A stretch of 34,042 nucleotides of DNA from a virus. The DNA lies in IMG/VR virus record IMGVR_UViG_3300031857_000716, positions 1 to 34,042 of that record; one strand, given 5' to 3'. Positions 14,430-20,708 of this stretch are shown here, in pieces. Position numbers and translations under genes: made by a program. Within the stretch, counting starts at the first letter, position 1. Each line of letters opens with the position of its first letter. The notes under the pieces are model-generated. The model made no database searches, was not told the DNA's origin, and was given only the letters and a program-made list of their open reading frames with translations.

Positions 14430-15635
14430 ATGAAGGAATTAGCTGTAAAAGACCTTATTTATAATAAGGAAAATCCTCGAAGTATATCTAAAGAAAAATT
14501 AGAAAAATTAAAAAAAAGCATTAGTGACTTTCCAAAAATGTTAAAGTTAAGACCAATAGTTGTTGAGTCTTGGGATAATCTAACTGTTCTTGGTGGTAAT
14601 ATGAGACTAAAGGCTGTAAATGAACTTGGTATAAAAACAGTCCCTGTAATATCTGCTGAAGATTTAAATGATGAAGAAAAAAAGGAATTTATTATTAAAG
14701 ATAATATTGGATTTGGTGAGTGGGACTGGGATATTTTATCTAATCAATGGGATACTGAGAAACTTGAAGAATGGGGTTTAGATATTCCTGATTTTCAAGT
14801 TAAAGAAATTGAAGCAGAAGAAGATGATTATGAAATTCCTGATGAAATAAAAACTGATATTGTAATTGGTGATTTATTTGAAATTGGTGAGCATCGTTTG
14901 CTTTGTGGAGATAGTACCGACAGCGACCAAGTGGCAAAGTTGATGAATGGAGACAAGGCGGATATTGCTTTCACAAGCCCACCATATAACGCAGGAACGA
15001 CACCAACAGAGGTTAAGATGGGTAAAACTTCAAAGTATGCAAATGATGACGATAATAAAGATGAAAGCGAATATCTTAATTTGTTAACTGATTTTACAAA
15101 TAACACACTTTTATTTTCAGATTATAGTTTTGTAAATATTCAGAGTTTAAGCGGTAACAAAACAGCATTAATTGATTTCTTATATAATATGAAAACAGTT
15201 TATGCTGATACAATTATTTGGCAAAAACAAAACGCTCAACCAGCAATGGCAGAAAATGTATTGAATAGTCAATTTGAGTACATTCATATTTTTAGTCATA
15301 AAGCAAATAGAGCAATAGGAGTTAAAAAGTTTAGAGGCACATTAAGCAATGTTTTGGAAATAAGCAAACAAACAAAGAACAAAATAAAAGAACATAACGC
15401 TACATTTCCTATTGATTTAGCAAGTTATTTTGTTTCTAACTTTTCAGAAAAAAGTGTTATTGATTTATTTCTAGGTTCAGGAACTACAATGGTAGCATCA
15501 CATCAACTTAAACGCAAATGCTACGGAATGGAGTTAGACCCTAAATACTGCCAAGTGATTGTAGACAGAATGAAAAAACTTGATTCATCATTGATAATTA
15601 AAAAAAACGGTAAAACAATCGATAAACAATCGTAA
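14430..15635 (+). CDS. ParB-domain DNA methyltransferase
   Basis: A 401-residue DNA modification enzyme. Residues 1-90 are a ParB/Srx-like domain (NPRSISKEKLEKLKKSI, then VLGGNMRLKAVNELGI). The catalytic part has motif IV TSPPY at 182-186 and motif I DLFLGSGTT at 345-353, the beta-class order typical of N4-cytosine and N6-adenine enzymes (the TSPPY form leans to N4C). There is no restriction partner nearby, so it probably protects phage DNA from host restriction. Much of the gene is far more AT-rich than its surroundings, with a more balanced patch near 14910-15020, a sign of mosaic acquisition. Start 14430 is preferred to 14379, which lies inside the FkbM gene. Confidence 0.88.
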   Translation: MKELAVKDLIYNKENPRSISKEKLEKLKKSISDFPKMLKLRPIVVESWDNLTVLGGNMRLKAVNELGIKTVPVISAEDLNDEEKKEFIIKDNIGFGEWDWDILSNQWDTEKLEEWGLDIPDFQVKEIEAEEDDYEIPDEIKTDIVIGDLFEIGEHRLLCGDSTDSDQVAKLMNGDKADIAFTSPPYNAGTTPTEVKMGKTSKYANDDDNKDESEYLNLLTDFTNNTLLFSDYSFVNIQSLSGNKTALIDFLYNMKTVYADTIIWQKQNAQPAMAENVLNSQFEYIHIFSHKANRAIGVKKFRGTLSNVLEISKQTKNKIKEHNATFPIDLASYFVSNFSEKSVIDLFLGSGTTMVASHQLKRKCYGMELDPKYCQVIVDRMKKLDSSLIIKKNGKTIDKQS

Positions 15636-15637
15636 CA

Positions 15638-16009
15638 ATGCCCGGTGGAAAAGGTAAAATAAGACCTGAAGATGGCAAACAATGGCCTAAAGGAAAAAGT
15701 GGAAATCCAAAAGGCAGACCGAAAAAACTGCCACGACTTGATGATTTACTGGTGGATATACTTGGTGAATCAAAAGATGATGTTACAGCAATAGAAGCAA
15801 TACTTAAAGTCTTAAGGTCGAAAGCAGCAAAAGGCGATTTGAAAGCTATTGAAATGTTATTGGATAGATATTATGGTAAACCAATACAAAGTATAAACCA
15901 AAATAATGACTCTAAAGTTAAGGTTGAGGTAGTTTGGGATAATGAGTTCAATGAAAATACAACTGCAACGGCCTCACTTCAATCAGGACAGGGTACTGAA
16001 GGAAGCTAA
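15638..16009 (+). CDS. Terminase small subunit-like protein (DUF5681)
   Basis: 123 residues starting 2 nt after the methyltransferase stop. The N-terminus has the KGKSGNPKGRPKK signature of DUF5681 proteins, which often sit directly upstream of large terminase genes. A helical region (about 35-80) and a disordered tail follow. It would recognise the packaging site and load the large subunit. The 3' end overlaps the large subunit by 59 nt. The first part shares the AT-rich composition of the methyltransferase. Confidence 0.75.
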   Translation: MPGGKGKIRPEDGKQWPKGKSGNPKGRPKKLPRLDDLLVDILGESKDDVTAIEAILKVLRSKAAKGDLKAIEMLLDRYYGKPIQSINQNNDSKVKVEVVWDNEFNENTTATASLQSGQGTEGS

Positions 16010-17162
16010 ACGCTTCAACCTACTTAAGTGTGGACGAAGATTCGGGAAGTCAACGCTATCCATCTACAAGGCAGCTGAAGCCTTGGTAAAAGGGGAGTCA
16101 GTAGCTTACTTTGCCCCTACCTACAAGGATGCTTCGGAATGGTGGAGTGAGATAAATTGGAGACTTCAACCGATGATATCTTCCAAGGACTCGACACTTA
16201 AGCAGATAAAGACCATCACTGGCGGTAAGCTTGACGTATGGTCATTCGATAATCCTGACAGCGGTCGAGGTCGTAAGTACCACCTTGTTCTTATCGATGA
16301 GTGCGAGAAAGGCGGTAACTTTGAGATAGCTTGGAAACAATCCATCCGACCAACGCTAACGGACTACAAGGGTTCTGCATGGTTCTTCAGCACCCCGCAG
16401 TTCGGTCGGACGTTCTTTAAGGAGCTTTTCAACTATCAGGATAGACTGGATGATTGGAAGTCGTGGAAGTTCACGACCTATGATAACCCTTACATCGACC
16501 CGGCGGAGGTGGATGCCGCAAAAAATGAACTCGACCCGTTGACCTTCGCCTGTGAGTACATGGCCGAAGATGTAGACCTTTCTAATAAGCCGTTCGCCTA
16601 TTGCTTTGATAAGACCCGGCACGTTAAGACTGTCAGGTATGAGAGCGGTCACTACCTATACCTATCCTTTGACTTTAACGTGGACCCTATCACGTGCGTA
16701 GCCAGTCAGTACATCAACGGGGAGATACGGTTCATCCGTGAGTTCAGGCTATCCAACTCCAATATCTACGAACTTTGCGACCAGATACGGGCAGTCTATC
16801 CCGATGCGGTCTACATGGTTACAGGTGATGCCAGTGGTCAGGCACGGTCGGCGTTGACCATTGGAAACATTAACTACTACTCGGTCATCCGTGAGAAACT
16901 CCTACTTAATAAGGGACAGTTCAAGGTACCATCGGTTAACCCGGCGATTAGTGACTCTCAGGTATTGACCAACAGTATCCTTCAGAACCATACCGTTTAC
17001 TTTGACCCATCGATGACTTGGACCATCGATGATATGCTTTACGTGGAGGTGACGGATACGGGTGGCATCGATAAGGCCAAGGATAAACATCGGTCTCACT
17101 TATTGGATGCTGTTCGATATACTTTTAGTACCTTTCACAAACATTTAATTAAGGTCTTTTGA
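15951..17162 (+). CDS. Terminase large subunit
   Basis: About 403 residues, the DNA-packaging motor. ATPase: Walker A near residue 25 (KCGRRFGKST), Walker B near 110 (HLVLIDECEK), and coupling motif WFFSTPQ near 140. Nuclease (RNase H fold): acidic residues in LSFDFNVDP, VTGDASGQ and HLLDAVRY, in the expected order. ATG 15951 is favoured; the in-frame ATG at 15942 adds three residues. Both starts lie inside the small subunit gene, so translation is probably coupled. The protein is compact for a TerL, lacking additions. Confidence 0.93.
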   Translation: MKIQLQRPHFNQDRVLKEAKRFNLLKCGRRFGKSTLSIYKAAEALVKGESVAYFAPTYKDASEWWSEINWRLQPMISSKDSTLKQIKTITGGKLDVWSFDNPDSGRGRKYHLVLIDECEKGGNFEIAWKQSIRPTLTDYKGSAWFFSTPQFGRTFFKELFNYQDRLDDWKSWKFTTYDNPYIDPAEVDAAKNELDPLTFACEYMAEDVDLSNKPFAYCFDKTRHVKTVRYESGHYLYLSFDFNVDPITCVASQYINGEIRFIREFRLSNSNIYELCDQIRAVYPDAVYMVTGDASGQARSALTIGNINYYSVIREKLLLNKGQFKVPSVNPAISDSQVLTNSILQNHTVYFDPSMTWTIDDMLYVEVTDTGGIDKAKDKHRSHLLDAVRYTFSTFHKHLIKVF

Positions 17163-17163
17163 G

Positions 17164-17349
17164 ATGCCTACCTATTTCGATAAGGTATTCTACGTCTATC
17201 CCGACAGCAAGCAGCCGGAACTGGCTAGGGTTGACGGGGTATACTGCAATCTGTTTTACCAGTTCAACAGCTATGGAGAGGCATGGTTGTTCCTGTTAGA
17301 GAATCACATCCGGCGTATGGAAGAATATAAGCACGATGATAAGAACTAA
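17164..17349 (+). CDS. Unknown protein, 61 aa
   Basis: Unrecognised. It starts one base after the terminase stop (TGAGATG) and overlaps the next gene by 14 nt. It is aromatic-rich at the N-terminus (Tyr/Phe) and charged at the C-terminus. Probably translated with the terminase; no domain seen. Confidence 0.55.
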   Translation: MPTYFDKVFYVYPDSKQPELARVDGVYCNLFYQFNSYGEAWLFLLENHIRRMEEYKHDDKN

Positions 17350-17767
17350 ACCTTTCTGCCAGTTCCTTTACGATATGCACGACCGCCCGGCAAAGGATGC
17401 GGTCTATCATTTCCTACTGAAGTGGTATGCATCGGATACCCATCCGGACCAACAGCCCAACGAATACGGACGTTACGACTTCCTAATGTACAAGGGAGAC
17501 GATGAGGTCAAGGTCGAGGTACAACGTAAGCTAGGGTGGACGGAACGGGGCAGATGGCAACGGAACTTCAATAGCATCGACATCGAGTACCGTAAGCGAA
17601 AGAGTGAGGCGGACTTGTTCTGCATCGTTAACGCCGCCATTGACACGGTCGCCATCATCCGTAGGGATGTGGTTATGCGAAGCCCTGTCACTGAAAAGGA
17701 TACCCGCTACGGTCGTGAGCCTTTCTTTAATATACCTATATTTAAAGCCTATATCTCTATCATATGA
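17336..17767 (+). CDS. Unknown protein, possibly nuclease-fold
   Basis: 143 residues. The segment YDFLMYKG then VKVEVQRKLGW places D48, E61 and Q63 in a spacing that could be a PD-(D/E)XK site of the E-x-Q variety, on strands flanked by helices; later DLFCIVNAAIDTVAII looks like another core strand pair. This is weak. It is coupled to the glycosyltransferase downstream by a 4-nt ATGA overlap. An unknown non-nuclease protein is equally possible. Confidence 0.5.
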   Translation: MIRTKPFCQFLYDMHDRPAKDAVYHFLLKWYASDTHPDQQPNEYGRYDFLMYKGDDEVKVEVQRKLGWTERGRWQRNFNSIDIEYRKRKSEADLFCIVNAAIDTVAIIRRDVVMRSPVTEKDTRYGREPFFNIPIFKAYISII

Positions 17768-18552
17768 AAATCCTAGTGAAGTGGCCAACACGGTCACGCC
17801 CGAATAAGTTTCTCAAGACCTTGTATCTGTATCAATCTTTGCGGTCAACGGATAACGTGGACTTTCTGATAACCATCGACAGCGATGACCATAGGATGTT
17901 ACAGCGTGACGTAGTCAATACCATGAAGCAGTGGGGCAACCTACGCTATGAGATTATGCAGCCTGCCGGAAAGATAGCCGCTATCAATCACGGCCTTGCT
18001 GACGTTAGCCGTCAGTACGACATCATCCTACTGGCATCGGATGACATGATACCTGCGGTCAAGGGGTGGGATAAGCGGATAGCCGATGACATGGAGCGGC
18101 TCTATCCCGATACTGATGGTGTCCTTTGGTACAACGATGGGTATGTGGGGGATAAGCTCAACACGCTCTGCATCCTTGGGACCAAGTATTACCGCCGCTT
18201 CAACTACATCTATAACCCTGAGTATAAGGCTCTTTGGTGCGATAACGAGTTCATGGAAGTGGCTTCTATGTTGGGGAAACAGACCTACTTTAAAGACGTT
18301 ATCATCCGCCATGAGCATCCTATTCACGGTCACGGACGGCAGGATAATCTAAACCATAGAGACAATCATTTGTATTATGAAGACAAACGAACCTACGACC
18401 TTCGAAAGTCCAACAACTTTGGAATCACAGCCATTACTAAGCCTATTGATACCGACCCTTCAGAACCGGACGGAGCTGTTCGGCAAGTTGCTCAAGGAGA
18501 TAAACAGCCAGATAGCAAACCTAAGCGCAGAAGGAAAGGTTCAAGTGTGTAG
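17764..18552 (+). CDS. Glycosyltransferase, GT-A (GT2-like)
   Basis: 262 residues. The N-terminus has KWPTRSRP then strand FLITIDSDD, and an acidic DDM (D93-D94) after IILLAS that would bind the metal and nucleotide-sugar, typical of GT-A folds. The recognisable domain seems to end near the RTYDLRKSNNFG segment (about residue 218). The last ~45 residues, ending SKPKRRRKGSSV, are low-complexity and lie in the overlap with the next gene, in the other frame. It is plausibly used to decorate virion proteins or alter host surface glycans; the acceptor is unknown. Confidence 0.78.
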   Translation: MKILVKWPTRSRPNKFLKTLYLYQSLRSTDNVDFLITIDSDDHRMLQRDVVNTMKQWGNLRYEIMQPAGKIAAINHGLADVSRQYDIILLASDDMIPAVKGWDKRIADDMERLYPDTDGVLWYNDGYVGDKLNTLCILGTKYYRRFNYIYNPEYKALWCDNEFMEVASMLGKQTYFKDVIIRHEHPIHGHGRQDNLNHRDNHLYYEDKRTYDLRKSNNFGITAITKPIDTDPSEPDGAVRQVAQGDKQPDSKPKRRRKGSSV

Positions 18553-19009
18553 CCTTTCGGATAACAGGCAGATGTCCATCGGTGAGAAGCGTAACCGCTT
18601 GATGGCGATGGCTACGGGTAAGTACATTGCCTTTATCGATGACGATGACACTATCCACCGTGACTACCTACGTCATGTTTTACGGGCGTTGGAACTTGAT
18701 CCTGATGTGGTTGGTTTGGTGGGTGAGATAACCATGCAGGCAACCGGAAGGGGGACTATCCGTAGGAAGTTCTTTCATACCATCCGTAATGATAGGTACT
18801 ACCAGTCGCAACGGGGGTACGAGCGGCCGCCGAACCATCTGAACCCGATGCGTAAGAGTATTGCCCAAAGGTTTGAATTTATCGACAAAAGCCACGGAGA
18901 GGATACGGACTGGGCGATGCGAATCTGCAAGACAAAAGCCTTAAAGTCAGAGGTCATGGTGGATAATATACTTTATTATTACAACTTTAATCCAAATAAA
19001 AAGTATTAA
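18377..19009 (+). CDS. Glycosyltransferase family 2-like
   Basis: 210 residues. Typical GT2 features: LLSLLIPTLQNR near residue 20, IGEKRNRLMAMATGKYIAF leading to an acidic DDDD run near 88-91, and HGEDTDWAMRI near 175 as the catalytic-base region. The start lies 176 nt inside the upstream glycosyltransferase, in the +1 frame relative to it. The first ~19 residues (Thr/Ser/Pro-rich) precede the core. Frame and position also allow a frameshifted fusion of the two domains. The stop is within the -7 element of the next gene. Confidence 0.8.
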   Translation: MKTNEPTTFESPTTLESQPLLSLLIPTLQNRTELFGKLLKEINSQIANLSAEGKVQVCSLSDNRQMSIGEKRNRLMAMATGKYIAFIDDDDTIHRDYLRHVLRALELDPDVVGLVGEITMQATGRGTIRRKFFHTIRNDRYYQSQRGYERPPNHLNPMRKSIAQRFEFIDKSHGEDTDWAMRICKTKALKSEVMVDNILYYYNFNPNKKY

Positions 19010-19014
19010 CTTTG
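19007..19014 (+). promoter_or_regulatory. -7 promoter element for the tail block
   Basis: TAACTTTG matches TAnnTTTG. Its TAA is also the stop of the glycosyltransferase, and ATG 19020 lies only 5 nt downstream, predicting a leaderless transcript. A TTTA 17 nt upstream (18986-18989) is a weak, short-spaced -33 candidate. Confidence 0.5.
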
Positions 19015-19019
19015 TAGGT

Positions 19020-19376
19020 ATGAGCATCAATATCTGTGACTTATGCTATGAGGTGACCGTTCCTGCCTGTCAGGATACGTACACTTTTGATACTGGACTA
19101 ACGGCGGCCACCTATTATACGCTGATTTTAGAGGACATTAACGGCAACCAGTATAATTACATCAGCACCCCGGCTGGCGGTTCGGGGGTATGGACGCTTA
19201 ATACATCCTACTTTCCTGACGGTATGTTCAACCAATGGTCAGGCAGTTATCGAATTACCTTCAGTGCCGATACTAGCGGTAAAGCTACGGTAGGGGATGA
19301 AGAGCTGACTATCGATGGTGGTAGTTACTTCTGCATCATTATGAAGATGGTCAAATCTACATTGGTATACGATTGA
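19020..19376 (+). CDS. Virion-associated protein, 118 aa
   Basis: Unrecognised. It opens with a Cys-rich stretch (NICDLCYEV, then PACQ). The rest is a beta-rich sequence of alternating Thr/Tyr/Gly, like small tail or fibre accessory domains. It has its own probable promoter and overlaps the next gene (TGATG). First gene of the block leading to the tape measure, so a structural role is likely. Confidence 0.6.
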   Translation: MSINICDLCYEVTVPACQDTYTFDTGLTAATYYTLILEDINGNQYNYISTPAGGSGVWTLNTSYFPDGMFNQWSGSYRITFSADTSGKATVGDEELTIDGGSYFCIIMKMVKSTLVYD

Positions 19377-19750
19377 TGGCGTGGTCTGAACTCTTTGCGA
19401 TGGCTTTGGCCAATAGTCTTGTTATCTTTGGGATTAACAAGGCTACCGCTTTTGAGTTCTGCCATCCCGATGATAACGGATCAGATTTCTGCGATGGTGA
19501 CGGGGTGGATAAGGATAGCAAGATGGTACTGTATCGTTTCCGTCTGTGGTCTATCCAGTCCCTTGGTAACTTTTGGAGTAAGCCGCTGTTCACTTGTCCA
19601 CCCTGCATGGCATCCGTTCACTCGACCTACTTCTATTGGGGACTGATGCCAGCCACTCAGGAATCGTTAATACTTTACCCCTTGTACGTATTGGGGCTTT
19701 CAGGGTTAGTAGCACTAATCAATTCAGTAACTAAATATGGAAATTCTTAA
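19376..19750 (+). CDS. Membrane protein with CPPC motif
   Basis: About 124 residues from ATG 19376; the preceding TTG codon is in frame but unlikely. Hydrophobic segments lie near residues 6-24 and 95-117, with an acidic loop (DDNGSD..DGDGVDKD) and CPPCMASVHS near 72-81. The CPPC-plus-aromatic context resembles the DUF1360-type membrane proteins found in some phages; this is a loose match. Unusual in a tail block; function unknown. Confidence 0.55.
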   Translation: MAWSELFAMALANSLVIFGINKATAFEFCHPDDNGSDFCDGDGVDKDSKMVLYRFRLWSIQSLGNFWSKPLFTCPPCMASVHSTYFYWGLMPATQESLILYPLYVLGLSGLVALINSVTKYGNS

Positions 19751-20024
19751 GGAAGCACTGGAAAGAAACGGGTTTGAATACATTGGACCTTGTAAGATAT
19801 GCGGCGGTCGTGGCTTTGAGTACAAGCTCAATAAGACCATAGCAAAGATTAAAAAGGATGACAGAGGTAACGAGCTAAAGGTTACCCTAAGCGGATGGAC
19901 ACAACAGGGACGGCGGATAGTTCCAACACAGATAGAGAAAAAGAACCCGAACCACGTAGAGAATATAGATACCCTAATAAGAAAACATTCAGGTCTAGAT
20001 GACAACTCAAGCACAGAACAATAA
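19737..20024 (+). CDS. Small protein with CxxCxGxG motif
   Basis: 95 residues. Near residue 19 it has CKICGGRGF, one half of a DnaJ-type zinc motif (CxxCxGxG). The rest is basic and charged, ending in a disordered Asn/Ser/Glu tail. A dimer could form a full zinc site. It overlaps its neighbours by 14 and 26 nt. Position before the tail chaperone suggests a role in tail assembly; no family recognised. Confidence 0.6.
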   Translation: MEILKEALERNGFEYIGPCKICGGRGFEYKLNKTIAKIKKDDRGNELKVTLSGWTQQGRRIVPTQIEKKNPNHVENIDTLIRKHSGLDDNSSTEQ

Positions 20025-20622
20025 CGACCATTGGGTAGTTGACGAAGGTCACGTCATAGTTCCGGCATTTATGTCGGGTGGCGTTCAGTACTACCAGATG
20101 AAGGACATCTTCAATAGCTTTGCCGGACGGGCATTGGATGCTATGGCCATCTACGAAAAGTGGTCGATGCGTACCAGTCCTGAGTTCATGACGGCATGGC
20201 TCACGGCTTTGGAGAATACCATCAACGCCAACCCTATCAAGATTACAGAGGTAGCCGACATGATCAATGTCATGCGTGAGCGTATCAACTTCGCTATCCC
20301 TACGGAGTCCATCATTTGGGAACTAGCGGCCGTGGCCTTCTTTGACCGTAATGAGTCACCATACCGTTACGACCCTGAGTATGCTAAGGATAAGGTAGCC
20401 CGTTGGAAACAGGATGAGGGCTTGCCCGCTTTTTTTTTCAAGACCCCACTAAAGGATATGGTCAGCTTTCCCGACTTATCGGAGAAAGGTTTAGAGACTT
20501 ATTTGAAGGCGGTGGAGGCGGTATCAGGGAAACAGTTAGAGAAAGTGCTATCCAAAGTTTTGTCCGGTCAGCTGAATCCCGGTTTATTATCAGTGTTAGA
20601 ATCCGAACGGAGTTTGGTTTAG
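19999..20622 (+). CDS. Tail assembly chaperone (G-like), with -1 frameshift site
   Basis: 207 residues, placed directly upstream of the tape measure gene, as tail assembly chaperones (lambda gpG) are. It is mainly helical, cytoplasmic, and has no known catalytic motif. Codons 145-147 read TTT TTT TTC preceded by T, a perfect -1 slippery run of nine T (20430-20438). In-frame translation continues to TAG at 20620-20622. A -1 slip enters a second frame that ends at 20708, giving a GT-like product of about 236 residues. The zero-frame C-terminus also reads as a good amphipathic helix, so both products look real. Confidence 0.82.
   Translation: MTTQAQNNNDHWVVDEGHVIVPAFMSGGVQYYQMKDIFNSFAGRALDAMAIYEKWSMRTSPEFMTAWLTALENTINANPIKITEVADMINVMRERINFAIPTESIIWELAAVAFFDRNESPYRYDPEYAKDKVARWKQDEGLPAFFFKTPLKDMVSFPDLSEKGLETYLKAVEAVSGKQLEKVLSKVLSGQLNPGLLSVLESERSLV
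20430..20438 (+). promoter_or_regulatory. Slippery T9 site for -1 frameshifting
   Basis: Nine consecutive T, read as GC[T TTT TTT TT]C in the zero frame. Both tRNA-Phe can re-pair perfectly after a one-base backward slip. The -1 frame has its last upstream stop at 20415-20417, 12 nt before the run, and is then open to 20706. Confidence 0.75.
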
Positions 20623-20708
20623 ATGCTAACAAACTTAACGTTTATGAGTATTACCTGCTCTTAGAGCAGTTAGAAAAGTTAAGTCGTGGCAGAAACAGTC
20701 GTCATTAA
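20436..20708 (+). CDS. -1 frame extension of the tail chaperone (GT-like)
   Basis: After the slip at the T9 run, the -1 frame encodes about 90 residues to TAA 20706-20708. It has no good start of its own close to the run, so it is expressed only as a fusion. The stretch includes a Gly run (EGGGGG) that would act as a hinge, then a basic helix and a C-terminal amphipathic part (LNVYEYYLLLEQLEKL) that reads like true protein. It overlaps the tape measure start (GTG 20686) by 23 nt. In lambda the T part of gpGT contacts the tail tube protein while the G part binds the tape measure. Sequencing error in the homopolymer is the main alternative. Confidence 0.72.
   Translation, partial: FQDPTKGYGQLSRLIGERFRDLFEGGGGGIRETVRESAIQSFVRSAESRFIISVRIRTEFGLDANKLNVYEYYLLLEQLEKLSRGRNSRH

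Noticed and set aside
20430-20438. T9 run as a simple sequencing error
   Set aside because: Not excluded, but both reading frames after the run look like real protein, the -1 frame extends exactly into the tape measure start, and this gene position has conserved frameshifting in tailed phages.
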